From an uncultured Actinomycetes bacterium (GTDB lineage Bacteria > Actinomycetota > Acidimicrobiia > Acidimicrobiales > Ilumatobacteraceae): a DNA stretch of 64,000 bases. The stretch lies in the NCBI GenBank assembly GCA_903872155.1, contig CAIQJP010000042.1, positions 19,028 to 83,027 on the forward strand, written 5' to 3'. Made by a program: the position numbers and the translations under genes. Positions 53,569-62,209 of the stretch are shown here, piece by piece (the first letter of the stretch is position 1; each line of letters begins with the position of its first letter). A model generated the notes under the pieces. It was given only the letters and a program-made list of their open reading frames with translations, was not told where the DNA came from and did no database searches.

Positions 53569-55011
53569 GTGACGGACTCTGTAGAACCCGGCGAACAGTC
53601 GCCAGGCACCGACCCTCAGATCGAGGATGACACCCTGACGGGGCTTCCTCGTTTGACCGTCGAACCGTTACGTAAGCGTCGCCGAACCTGGCCGCAACGA
53701 TTTGTGTTGACCTTCAATTCACTCTTGGTTGTTACTTGTTTAGGAACCGCGGTCACCGTTTACTACGGCAATGAAAAAGCCAACGACCGTAAAGTTGTCA
53801 CGATTCTTGGAGCCGAAGGCGGACCAACGCTGACATTGCCGACCACCACGGCTCCTATTGATCCATCGACCGGCGAACCAGTGATCACCGATCCCCCCAT
53901 CCCAGTCGATCTCACCGCAAAGAACTTCTTGATCACTGGTAGCGATAACGGAGCATGTGTCGATCCCAATTCACCCTACGCAGCAGCCTTCGGTGATCGA
54001 AACGGTTTAGGCGAGCGCGCCGACACCATCATGATTTTGCGACTCGATCCAAAAACCAATGCCGCTGCGGTGTTGTCGTTTCCACGCGATCTCTGGGTAC
54101 GCATTAACGGAAAGAAGACTCAGGGTCGAATCAATAGTGCTTTCAATCGTGATGATCCGAATCCACTGATCGTCACCATCTTTGACAACTTCGGAATTTT
54201 GATTGACCACTATGTCAACATCGACTTCTGTGCTTTCAAAGAAATTGTTGATGCAGTTGGTGGAGTGCGCGTTCCGTTTGCAACTCCGGTACGTGACAAG
54301 AACACCAACTTGCTTATTGAGGCAGCGGGCTGCCATACGTTTGCCGGCGAAGAAGGTTTGGCTTATGTGCGTTCGCGCCACTTCCGCTATTACGACGCCA
54401 AAACCAAGAAGTGGGTTGAAGATCCGGCTGCCGATCGTGGTCGAATTTCGCGCCAACAAGACTTTCTGCGTCGGGCCATTCAAAAAGCACTTGATAAATC
54501 AGCAGGAAATCCAACGATCGCTAAAGATCTCATTGATGCCGCCCTGACGTACGTGATTCTTGATGCCAACCTCACTGCTGGCAAGTTGCTCGAACTAGCT
54601 AATGCGATGAAGAACCTTGATCCTTCAACTATGAAGACTTACCAAGTTGAAGGATCTGGAAAAATGGTGGGTGAGCTTTCCGTCATTGAGCCACGTCTCA
54701 AGACCGACAATATGAAAGCAGTCTTGGCGGTCTTCCAGGGCCGTGCACGTTTGGTTGATGCGCCAGAGCAAATTTTTGAAACACCAACAACCACAGTTGC
54801 TCCGACAACAACTGTTGCGACAGCAACAACCGTGGCTTCAACACCTCCGACTGCTGTGGTTAGCACAGCCCCAGGCGAAACTGTGCCGCCGACAATAAAG
54901 GCACCGAAGACCACCACGACAACAAGCACGACTACGACAACATTGGTTCCGGTATACGTGGAGTCAAACAGCGTTGGAGTCTTGCCAACCAACGACCCCG
55001 CCTGCCGCTAA
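53569..55011 (+). CDS. LytR-CpsA-Psr (LCP) cell-wall ligase with Thr-rich tail
   Basis: A 480-residue membrane-anchored protein. A cytoplasmic N-terminus with KRRRTWPQR precedes one transmembrane segment (about residues 45-65). The LCP catalytic domain has ERADTIMILRLDPKTNAA, SFPRDLWVRI, the Arg/Asp phosphate-binding residues and YVRSRHFRYYD. LCP enzymes attach glycopolymers such as arabinogalactan or teichoic acids to peptidoglycan. The last 85 residues are Thr/Pro/Val-rich and contain a run of Thr. GTG start. Confidence 0.92.
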   Translation: MTDSVEPGEQSPGTDPQIEDDTLTGLPRLTVEPLRKRRRTWPQRFVLTFNSLLVVTCLGTAVTVYYGNEKANDRKVVTILGAEGGPTLTLPTTTAPIDPSTGEPVITDPPIPVDLTAKNFLITGSDNGACVDPNSPYAAAFGDRNGLGERADTIMILRLDPKTNAAAVLSFPRDLWVRINGKKTQGRINSAFNRDDPNPLIVTIFDNFGILIDHYVNIDFCAFKEIVDAVGGVRVPFATPVRDKNTNLLIEAAGCHTFAGEEGLAYVRSRHFRYYDAKTKKWVEDPAADRGRISRQQDFLRRAIQKALDKSAGNPTIAKDLIDAALTYVILDANLTAGKLLELANAMKNLDPSTMKTYQVEGSGKMVGELSVIEPRLKTDNMKAVLAVFQGRARLVDAPEQIFETPTTTVAPTTTVATATTVASTPPTAVVSTAPGETVPPTIKAPKTTTTTSTTTTTLVPVYVESNSVGVLPTNDPACR

Positions 55012-55017
55012 AACGTT

Positions 55018-55911
55018 TTAGTCGCCGAGAACGGTTTGCAGTGCCGACGGGATATCACTTGGTCCGTCAATGCAGGCAATGCGTGCCCCTACTTGCGATG
55101 CCAACACACGAGCTTCGGCATCATCGCCTAACGGAGCCAAAATAACGACCTCGTCAAGAGCTCGAGCCGCAGCCTGCACATCACCTTCAACAGTCGCCCG
55201 GCAATCACTCAAGATCACCGTGATCCGTCGACCAGCTCGCGTGCGCGACAACTGATCACCAGCAGCAAGCAATGCTCCCGCCAAATCGGTCGTGCCGAAA
55301 CCTCGAAGAGATAACACGTCATTCACTACTTGTTCGCCCGATTTCGTTGACGTTTGACCCTTAGCAATGACCACATCTTTTCCAAACGCAATCACGCTGT
55401 AATCCTCGGGGCTACGCCAAGCGACTGCAGCCGCCGCCATGGCTGACGTCGCCAACGGCTTGCCACCCATTGATCCGCTGCGATCAACCAAAAGTGCAAT
55501 TGCGGTTCCGGGCTTCACCCAACTACGAACCTTCAAACCTTCTGGGTCAATCGCCTGTCGCGATGCACGAGATTCGACAATCGCGTCCATTGACGCGTCA
55601 AGATCAATATCACCGGCATCAGGACGATACGGACGCGTTGCCATCTTGCCGATTCCTCGTGGCGACACTGGGCCGCGTTTCGAAACATCTAGAAACAAAC
55701 GGCCGGCCAAACGCTTCGCAAGATCGCGCAATTTTTGATCAGTTGCACCCGTGAGATCGGCGAGCAATGCCAGCATTGCATCAGGATCTTCTTCAAGGCC
55801 TTCTTCAACAGCAGTCTCATCAAGTTCACCAACTTCGGGCGACACTTGTTCAAATTGTGGATTGCGTGACAACTCACGTCGCGACAAAGTTTTCTTCGAT
55901 GCTTCGTTCAC
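55018..55911 (-). CDS. VWA-domain protein paired with the MoxR ATPase
   Basis: A 297-residue protein: an acidic helical N-terminal half (about residues 1-125) then a von Willebrand A domain. The metal site is DRSGSMGG (about residue 143), then FGTTDLAG and VILSDCRA. MoxR/VWA pairs act as chaperones in cofactor or metal insertion and complex assembly. GTG start at 55911, 29 bases after moxR. Confidence 0.85.
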   Translation of the reverse strand: MNEASKKTLSRRELSRNPQFEQVSPEVGELDETAVEEGLEEDPDAMLALLADLTGATDQKLRDLAKRLAGRLFLDVSKRGPVSPRGIGKMATRPYRPDAGDIDLDASMDAIVESRASRQAIDPEGLKVRSWVKPGTAIALLVDRSGSMGGKPLATSAMAAAAVAWRSPEDYSVIAFGKDVVIAKGQTSTKSGEQVVNDVLSLRGFGTTDLAGALLAAGDQLSRTRAGRRITVILSDCRATVEGDVQAAARALDEVVILAPLGDDAEARVLASQVGARIACIDGPSDIPSALQTVLGD

Positions 55912-55940
55912 TGCATCATCGGCAGCAGCACCCTCTTTGG

Positions 55941-56858
55941 CTAGTGGGTCGCCCCCGCCGGGGCGCTCGCTTTTCCCGATTCACCTTGCGGAACTGGGGC
56001 AAACACCTCATTCCACAATTCAGTAATGATGTCTTCGGCAGTTCGCACACTTCCTTCACGAACACGCACGCGCCCAGACAACGCAACAAGTGCAGCATCG
56101 AGTCCGACACCCACATCAAGAACCGTTAACGAACGAACGCTTGCAAGCGACACGGTGACTGCAGCCATGTCAATGGCCCCACGTACTGATGAACCAACCC
56201 GTAGATCACTGTGAGTACGGGTACGACGCACCAACTCAACAACCTTGTCGAGCCAACCATCGGGAAGATTCTTCGTGCCCCGGCCAGCAATGCGCTGTTC
56301 AACTTCGGCGTTTTGATAGCCCACTGAAACTCGGCAAACGCGGTCGTACACCGCACCGGAAATACGTGCAGTTCCGACGGCATCAAACGGATTCATTGCT
56401 GCAACTAAACGGAAACCCGCTGAGGCAGCGACACGGCCATAACGCGGCACATTAAGTTCGCCTTCGCTCATGACCGTGATCAAAACATTCAATGTTTCTT
56501 CGGGAATGCGATTGATTTCTTCGACATATAACAACGAACCATCACGCATTGCAGTGACTAAAGGTCCATCAACAAACACGTCTGGTTCGTAGCCATCAGT
56601 AAGTACTCGTGCCGGGTCAAAGTGACCAACAAGTCGCGCTGGAGTCAGTTCGGCATTGCCTTCAACGAAAACGAAACCGATACCCAAGCCTTCGGCTACA
56701 GCACGCAACAATGTGCTCTTGCCAGTGCCTGGAGGTCCTTCGAGCAAGACATGCCGATCAGCATCAAGTGCTGCGACTACTAGTTCAACTTCACGACGTC
56801 GCCCGATGACGGTGTCATCGAGCGACGCGATCAGATCACGACGAGAAGATTGAGTCAT
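55941..56858 (-). CDS. MoxR-family AAA+ ATPase
   Basis: A 305-residue AAA+ protein with Walker A EGPPGTGKST (residues 39-48), Walker B LLYVEEINRIPEE, sensor-1 VAAMNPFDAVG and an Arg-rich C-terminal lid. It forms an operon with the VWA gene, probably including the two alcohol dehydrogenase genes upstream (13 bases from ADH1). MoxR was first linked to methanol dehydrogenase maturation; here the neighbours are alcohol dehydrogenases, so a maturation role is plausible but unproven. Confidence 0.87.
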   Translation of the reverse strand: MTQSSRRDLIASLDDTVIGRRREVELVVAALDADRHVLLEGPPGTGKSTLLRAVAEGLGIGFVFVEGNAELTPARLVGHFDPARVLTDGYEPDVFVDGPLVTAMRDGSLLYVEEINRIPEETLNVLITVMSEGELNVPRYGRVAASAGFRLVAAMNPFDAVGTARISGAVYDRVCRVSVGYQNAEVEQRIAGRGTKNLPDGWLDKVVELVRRTRTHSDLRVGSSVRGAIDMAAVTVSLASVRSLTVLDVGVGLDAALVALSGRVRVREGSVRTAEDIITELWNEVFAPVPQGESGKASAPAGATH

Positions 56859-56871
56859 TGACTATTGACAA

Positions 56872-58032
56872 TCAGGCGTTAACAATGACGCCACGAAGGT
56901 TCGTGCCGTCACGCATGGCTTCGTAACCCTCGTTGATGTCTTCGAGCTTGTAGGTCTTCGTGATGAGTTCGTCGAGCTTCAACTGCCCAGCGCGGTACAT
57001 ATCGAGCAACGCTGGAATGTCAGCACGTGGATTCAACGAACCAAAGATGGTTCCCTTGATTTCTTTGTTCCACATGGCCAAGTTGAACAAGTTGATGTTG
57101 GCGGTTTCGCTTGTCATCGGTGAAATTGCGGTCACAACAACAGTGCTTCCCTTGCCAGCCAAGTTCATTGCTTCGCCCATCATTTCGCCGTGCAAAACTC
57201 CAGGCGTCATGATGACACGATCGGCCATCTGGCCATACGTCATTTCCATGACCGACATCATTGCGTCAGCCATTGATGGGAATGTATGTGTTGCACCGAA
57301 TTCCATCGCCTTTTCGCGCTTGAACTCAATGGGGTCAATGGCGATGATGCGCTTGGCGCCAGCCATGCGCGCACCTTGAACTGCATTCATACCAATGCCA
57401 CCGATACCGACCACAACAACCGTGTCGCCAGGCTGTGTGCCGGCGCGATTTGCTGCCGAACCCCAACCAGTTGCCACACCACACGACACGAGTGCAACAC
57501 ACTCAAGCGGAATGTCTTTTTCAACCTTGATGATTGACTGCTCGCTCACACAAGCGAACTCAGAGAATGTGCCGACCTTGGCCATCAATGTGACGGGCTG
57601 ACCATTAACGAAGTGACGGTGAGTGTCATCGGTGATCATGCCGCCAACAAATGTCTTGGCTCCGTTGTCACACAAGTTCTGACGACCAGTGCTGCAATAA
57701 CGGCAACGTCCGCATGACGGAACGAATGAAGCCGATACGTGGTCGCCAACTTCGACGCTGGTGACTCCGGGTCCGACTTCAACAACGACGCCAGCACCCT
57801 CGTGACCACCAATGATCGGGAAGAAACTTTCGATGCCCATGAGGGGCCAGAACTCTTCGGGCGGAACCATGTCGCCAGTCACCAAGTGTTCATCGCTGTG
57901 GCACAAGCCTGCGGCACGCCAGTGAACAACTACTTCACCGGTCTTGGGTGGGTGAATTTCGATTTCCTCGATCTTCCACGGTTGATTCAAGCCCCACAAT
58001 ACGGCGGCCTTTGACTTACGGATTCCAGACAT
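56872..58032 (-). CDS. NDMA-dependent-type (nicotinoprotein) alcohol dehydrogenase 1
   Basis: A 386-residue zinc alcohol dehydrogenase. Catalytic zinc ligands are Cys44 (LCHSDEH), His77 (GGHEGAG) and Cys of SCGVATGWG; structural zinc ligands are Cys107, 110, 113 and 121. Cofactor motif GIGGIG. Sequence fits the actinobacterial family whose NAD is not released and is re-oxidised in vitro by N,N-dimethylnitrosoaniline and in vivo by mycofactocin. It has about 12 extra residues (PPEEFWPLMGIE) before GGHE compared with the next gene. A GAAGGGG site precedes the ATG. Confidence 0.9.
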   Translation of the reverse strand: MSGIRKSKAAVLWGLNQPWKIEEIEIHPPKTGEVVVHWRAAGLCHSDEHLVTGDMVPPEEFWPLMGIESFFPIIGGHEGAGVVVEVGPGVTSVEVGDHVSASFVPSCGRCRYCSTGRQNLCDNGAKTFVGGMITDDTHRHFVNGQPVTLMAKVGTFSEFACVSEQSIIKVEKDIPLECVALVSCGVATGWGSAANRAGTQPGDTVVVVGIGGIGMNAVQGARMAGAKRIIAIDPIEFKREKAMEFGATHTFPSMADAMMSVMEMTYGQMADRVIMTPGVLHGEMMGEAMNLAGKGSTVVVTAISPMTSETANINLFNLAMWNKEIKGTIFGSLNPRADIPALLDMYRAGQLKLDELITKTYKLEDINEGYEAMRDGTNLRGVIVNA

Positions 58033-58081
58033 GGCGGTGTCCCCTTCGTGGCACGTCCTTCGCGCCTACGAAGAGAACGCT

Positions 58082-58113
58082 ACTCGCCTAGAACCTCACG
58101 GCTCTAGGCGAGT
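58082..58113. promoter_or_regulatory. 11-bp inverted repeat between the two alcohol dehydrogenase genes
   Basis: ACTCGCCTAGA and TCTAGGCGAGT pair perfectly around ten bases. It lies downstream of ADH2 and upstream of ADH1 on the minus strand. Without a clear T-run it may attenuate or stabilise transcript, or bind a regulator. Confidence 0.5.
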
Positions 58114-58124
58114 CACGTCAGATC

Positions 58125-59237
58125 TCACTCGTAGACGAGAACTCCACGAATGTTTTCGCCGGCGCGCATGGCCGCGTAACCATCATTGACGCCGTCCAGC
58201 GAATAGGTACGGGTCACGAGTCCATCAAGATCGAGCTGACCTTCGCGATAGAGCCCAGCCAACTTCGGGATGTCGGCTCGGGGGTTACCCGAACCAAACA
58301 ACGAACCGACCACTTGCTTTTCCATCAAAGTGACATCGAGCAGGTTCATGGTGACACCCATTTCCATGGCCGGATGGATGTTGGTGACAACAACACGACC
58401 CCGCTTTGATGCCAAGGCCATGGCTTCGGCCATGAGGGCGCCCGATCCGACACCCATGGTCAAGATGACTTTGTTGGCCATGGTTCCCCAGGTGACTTCT
58501 TGGAGCAATGCCACAGCATCAGTCATTGACGCGGCCGTATGGGTTGCCCCAAATTCCATGGCCTTTTCACGCTTGAACTCAACGGGATCGATCGCGATGA
58601 TGCGCTTGGCACCAGCCAAGCGAGCGCCCTGAATGGCATTGGCGCCAATTCCGCCGACACCCACAACAGCCACGGTGTCACCAGGCTTCACTTCGGCCGC
58701 ATACACAGCCGAACCCCAGCCCGTCACCACGCCACAGCCCAAAAGGCAGACCTTGTCGAACGGCAGATCGTCGTCCACCTTGATGCAACTGGCTTCGTTC
58801 ACCACGGTGTGGTGAGCAAAGGTTCCGAGCAGACACATCAGACCCAGTTCTTGACCGCGAGCATGGTGACGTGCGCCGCCATCAGTAATTTGGCGTCCTC
58901 CGCCCATGAGCGCACCAAGGTCGCAGAGGTTCTGGTGGCCGGTCGAACAACTCGGGCAACGTCCGCATGACGGGATGAAACCAAAAACCACGTGATCGCC
59001 CGGGGCCAACCAACTGACTCCTTCGCCGACTTTACGAACGATTCCGGCACCTTCGTGGCCGCCGATAATCGGCAAGGCAAAAGGCAGGTCGCCGGTCATG
59101 AGGTGCTCGTCGCTATGGCACATTCCTGATGCCTTCATTTCAACGAGTACTTCGCCAGCTTTGGGATCGTCGAGTTCGATCTCTTCGACGCTCCAGGGCG
59201 TATTGGTTTCCCACAAAATTGCGGCCTTGGACTTCAT
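58125..59237 (-). CDS. NDMA-dependent-type (nicotinoprotein) alcohol dehydrogenase 2
   Basis: A 370-residue paralogue of the previous gene. Catalytic zinc ligands Cys40, His61 and Cys in GCGVVTGWG; structural Cys91, 94, 97 and 105; cofactor motif GVGGIG. The ATG at 59237 has GGGGG six bases upstream; GTG two codons earlier is too close to it. Divergent from mftA across 97 bases, which strongly suggests dependence on mycofactocin as electron acceptor. Alcohol substrate unknown. Confidence 0.9.
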   Translation of the reverse strand: MKSKAAILWETNTPWSVEEIELDDPKAGEVLVEMKASGMCHSDEHLMTGDLPFALPIIGGHEGAGIVRKVGEGVSWLAPGDHVVFGFIPSCGRCPSCSTGHQNLCDLGALMGGGRQITDGGARHHARGQELGLMCLLGTFAHHTVVNEASCIKVDDDLPFDKVCLLGCGVVTGWGSAVYAAEVKPGDTVAVVGVGGIGANAIQGARLAGAKRIIAIDPVEFKREKAMEFGATHTAASMTDAVALLQEVTWGTMANKVILTMGVGSGALMAEAMALASKRGRVVVTNIHPAMEMGVTMNLLDVTLMEKQVVGSLFGSGNPRADIPKLAGLYREGQLDLDGLVTRTYSLDGVNDGYAAMRAGENIRGVLVYE

Positions 59238-59334
59238 GTGCACCCCCGTGATTAGGTGGCCATCAGGTTGATGACCCGAATAGATATAGCGAACGGTAGT
59301 CGCTCATGAGCCCATGCGTTGTACGCTTCTAGGC

Positions 59335-59475
59335 ATGGAAAGCCCGATCGCCACCGCAGATACTTCTGTCGTTGAAGAGTCCCCCGTCGCCCACGTAGTT
59401 GGCGACGTTCCTGCCATTGAAGCCGAACTGCTGATCGAGGAAATTTCCATCGATGGCATGTGCGGCGTCTACTGA
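59335..59475 (+). CDS. mftA: Mycofactocin precursor peptide MftA
   Basis: A 46-residue peptide whose end IDGMCGVY is the diagnostic C-terminus of mycofactocin precursors. MftC decarboxylates the final Tyr and cross-links it to the preceding Val, and the Val-Tyr dipeptide becomes the redox cofactor. The leader part is acidic (EAELLIEEISIDG), as usual for binding by MftB. There is no ribosome binding site before the ATG, so the transcript may be leaderless. mftB follows after 29 bases. Too short to be found by size-limited gene callers. Confidence 0.96.
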   Translation: MESPIATADTSVVEESPVAHVVGDVPAIEAELLIEEISIDGMCGVY

Positions 59476-59504
59476 GCCCCGCTTTTACGGCAACCGAGAC
59501 CGTC

Positions 59505-59783
59505 ATGACTGTCGCTCTCGAGTCAGTTCTCGAAATCCATCCGCAAGTCGCTGTACGCCCAGAAACTTTTGGAGCTCTTGCGTACCACTACGGAAATCGT
59601 CGGTTGATTTTCTTGAAGCACCCCGATGTTGTCACCGTGGTGCAGTCACTCAATTCTCATCCCGATGTGCAATCAACATTGAGTGCATGTGGAGTCGCCC
59701 CAGAGCGTTGGCCATCTTTTGTTGCAGCATTGTCATCGCTCGAAACTTCGGAGGTTGTGCGTGAGCGCCAAATCGCTAGTTGA
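59505..59783 (+). CDS. mftB: MftB, precursor-binding chaperone
   Basis: A 92-residue protein with the family core HPQVAVRPETFGALAYHYGN and RRLIFLKHP. MftB is a RiPP recognition element that binds the MftA leader and presents it to MftC. The ATG at 59505 lies outside mftA; an in-frame ATG at 59460 inside mftA would add 15 untypical residues. The 3' end overlaps mftC by 23 bases. Confidence 0.93.
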   Translation: MTVALESVLEIHPQVAVRPETFGALAYHYGNRRLIFLKHPDVVTVVQSLNSHPDVQSTLSACGVAPERWPSFVAALSSLETSEVVRERQIAS

Positions 59784-60897
59784 AGAAATGAAGCGCGGTC
59801 TTGACGCGCCAATCTGTCTGACCTGGGAACTCACCTATGCCTGCAACTTGCAGTGTGTGCATTGCCTTTCGTCGAGTGGTCAGCGCGATGAGCGTGAGCT
59901 ATCAACTGAAGAAGCAAAAAAGATTCTTGACGATTTGCGTGATTTGCAAGTGTTCTACATCAATATCGGTGGCGGCGAACCCATGGTACGCCGCGACTTT
60001 TTTGAACTGCTCGAATACTCAGTTGCTAACGGCATCGGTGTGAAGTTCAGTACCAATGGCGCGTTCATTGACGAAGAAAAAGCACAACGCCTAGCAGCGA
60101 TGGATTACCTCGATATCCAGATCAGCCTTGACGGTGTTGACGCTGCCACTAATGATGCCGTTCGTGGTGAAGGTTCATACGACATGGCTATTCGCGCCAT
60201 GGAAAATTTGAAGGCCGCCAACTTTGGACAATTCAAAATTTCCGTCGTGGTGACCCGCCATAACGTTTCGCAACTTGATCAGTTCAAGGCTTTAGCCGAT
60301 CATTACGGCGCACAGTTGCGCATCACTCGTTTGCGCCCAGCGGGTCGTGGTGCCGACACTTGGCATGAGCTACACCCAACCAACGCACAACAGCGCGAAA
60401 TTTACAATTGGTTGTTGAAGCATGGTGAAAATGTCTTAACAGGCGATTCGTTCTTTCACCTCAATGCATTAGGCGAATCATTACCTGGTCTCAATATGTG
60501 TGGAGCTGGACGTGTGGTCTGTCTCATCGACCCCATCGGTGATGTGTACGCCTGCCCATTCGTCATTCACGATGAATTCAAAGCTGGCAATGTGCGTGAC
60601 GAAGGTGGCTTTGCCAAAGTGTGGAAACAAAGTGACTTGTTCTTGTCGTTGCGTGAACCACAATCTGCTGGTGCGTGTGCATCTTGTGGCGCATTTGACG
60701 CATGTCAAGGTGGCTGCATGGCCGCCAAGTTCTTTACCGGACTTCCGCTAGACGGACCCGACCCCGAATGTGTCGGTGGCGATGCCGATGAGGCGCTTTC
60801 AATTATTTCGCGCGGCTCAGAACCCAAGCCAAGCATGGATCATTCAAAGCCTGTCACTCTGACGCGCAAGAAGCTTTCTGTATCTGCTTCGCATTAA
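59761..60897 (+). CDS. mftC: MftC, radical SAM mycofactocin maturase
   Basis: A 378-residue radical SAM protein. The SAM-cluster ligands Cys28, Cys32 and Cys35 are in CNLQCVHC; GGGEP follows; the C-terminal SPASM domain has CGAGRVVC, ACPF and CASCGAFDACQGGC. It carries out the oxidative decarboxylation and Val-Tyr cross-link on MftA. The GTG at 59761 has GGAGG eight bases upstream and gives the family length; the longer frame from 59683 is rejected. Its last 44 bases overlap the convergent glycosyltransferase gene. Confidence 0.96.
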   Translation: MSAKSLVEEMKRGLDAPICLTWELTYACNLQCVHCLSSSGQRDERELSTEEAKKILDDLRDLQVFYINIGGGEPMVRRDFFELLEYSVANGIGVKFSTNGAFIDEEKAQRLAAMDYLDIQISLDGVDAATNDAVRGEGSYDMAIRAMENLKAANFGQFKISVVVTRHNVSQLDQFKALADHYGAQLRITRLRPAGRGADTWHELHPTNAQQREIYNWLLKHGENVLTGDSFFHLNALGESLPGLNMCGAGRVVCLIDPIGDVYACPFVIHDEFKAGNVRDEGGFAKVWKQSDLFLSLREPQSAGACASCGAFDACQGGCMAAKFFTGLPLDGPDPECVGGDADEALSIISRGSEPKPSMDHSKPVTLTRKKLSVSASH

Positions 60898-62140
60898 GAA
60901 GATGGTTGATGCCGATTGCGGCCAACACGATTAACCCGACTTCAGCAGGTAATCGAAAACGAACATAAGCATTTGCAATCATCGCGACCAAAACAATCAT
61001 TGGCAATAGAACCAACAAAATGATTTGATCAATTCGGTTAGCCAGTTTTCGAAGTCCGAAAGCCGCAGTAACGATGATCAACCAAAATTGAAACACGCCG
61101 AGTAGTGAGACCCACTTGGGGCGACCTTCAAATGTGGCGGCGTTGTTATTTGATCCGATGAAACCAACGCTTAAAACGCGCGCTATGCGGGCTGCTGCGA
61201 CGATCGGATAACGAGTGATGTGGTCGTTCCAATATGACAATCCATCGTGACGCATGAGCGTGGATGCACGTGAAGCATCGGCATCTTTGGGAATTGTTGT
61301 CTCATATGCACACCAGATGTCCCAACTACCGATGTCGTTGTAATACGTTGAGTCGCAATTTGCGCCAGCCAAAGTCAAACCATCATTGGTCGATATGTAT
61401 ACCGAGTCTGAAAAGCGTGTTTGATTCCAAATAATCCAAGGAGCGATAACAATGAGCGACGCAATCAAAACAACAGCCGCACACTTCAGACGCCGCTTGA
61501 CATTGTCGGCACGATGAACTCCGATCACGAAAAACACCAATAACACAGTCACCAACAACAACTCTGGCCGAGTCAGTGCAAGTAGACCTGAAGTTGCGCC
61601 CAGTCCGACCAAATACTTTCTTTGGTGTTGCCGGCGATACATCAGAGCCAAGAGCATTGTGATTGCAAGCAGAAAGAATGTTGGGGTCTCAGCCATGATG
61701 AGCCCGTCATTCACCCAGACATTTGCATACACCGCGGTGATGATGGCAGCGATGAGCCCTACCTTGTCGCCTGCGAGCAATCTTGCGATCTTTGCCACGA
61801 CCACTATTGAGACAACCCCAATCATGACCATCATGAGTCGTTGGGCCGTGAGAAACGAACCTGAAGATTTAGTCAGCCAGGTGATGGGGGTCAAGAGAAG
61901 CGACGTGAGTGGTGGGTGGTCGGCCGCCGGCATACCTTGTGCAAATGGTTGCTCAAACCATCCTCCTTGCGCATTTGTCAGCGCCTGAGCCGAGTAATAC
62001 AACTGGTCACCTACAGGCTCATCAAAGCGTGTGATACCGAGCACGAAAGCCAGTCGGACGAATAAGCCAAATCCGACGATCACCGACAATCGCGCCCACC
62101 ACGATTGCCACATACTTTTCATCACCACGACGCTACCCAT
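60854..62140 (-). CDS. Membrane glycosyltransferase, ArnT/PMT-like (GT-C fold)
   Basis: A 428-residue protein with about ten hydrophobic segments. The first loop carries the Asp/Glu motif FDEPVGDQLYYSAQALT, followed by ADHPPLTSLL, as in GT39/GT83 and dolichyl-phosphate-mannose-type transferases. It uses a polyprenyl-linked sugar donor and acts on the outer face of the membrane. It is not the GT2-type MftF. It lies between mftC and the OYE gene on the opposite strand, so a link to mycofactocin is not shown. Confidence 0.82.
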   Translation of the reverse strand: MGSVVVMKSMWQSWWARLSVIVGFGLFVRLAFVLGITRFDEPVGDQLYYSAQALTNAQGGWFEQPFAQGMPAADHPPLTSLLLTPITWLTKSSGSFLTAQRLMMVMIGVVSIVVVAKIARLLAGDKVGLIAAIITAVYANVWVNDGLIMAETPTFFLLAITMLLALMYRRQHQRKYLVGLGATSGLLALTRPELLLVTVLLVFFVIGVHRADNVKRRLKCAAVVLIASLIVIAPWIIWNQTRFSDSVYISTNDGLTLAGANCDSTYYNDIGSWDIWCAYETTIPKDADASRASTLMRHDGLSYWNDHITRYPIVAAARIARVLSVGFIGSNNNAATFEGRPKWVSLLGVFQFWLIIVTAAFGLRKLANRIDQIILLVLLPMIVLVAMIANAYVRFRLPAEVGLIVLAAIGINHLLNAKQIQKASCASE

Positions 62141-62209
62141 TCATGGCTGTCAGCAAATTCATGTACTAAGAGTTTCCGATTTTGCCCAAAATCGGCGAGA
62201 CTGTCACCA

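Noticed and set aside
60854..62140. MftF as identity of the membrane glycosyltransferase
   Set aside because: MftF is a GT2-type enzyme; this protein has a GT-C topology with many membrane segments.
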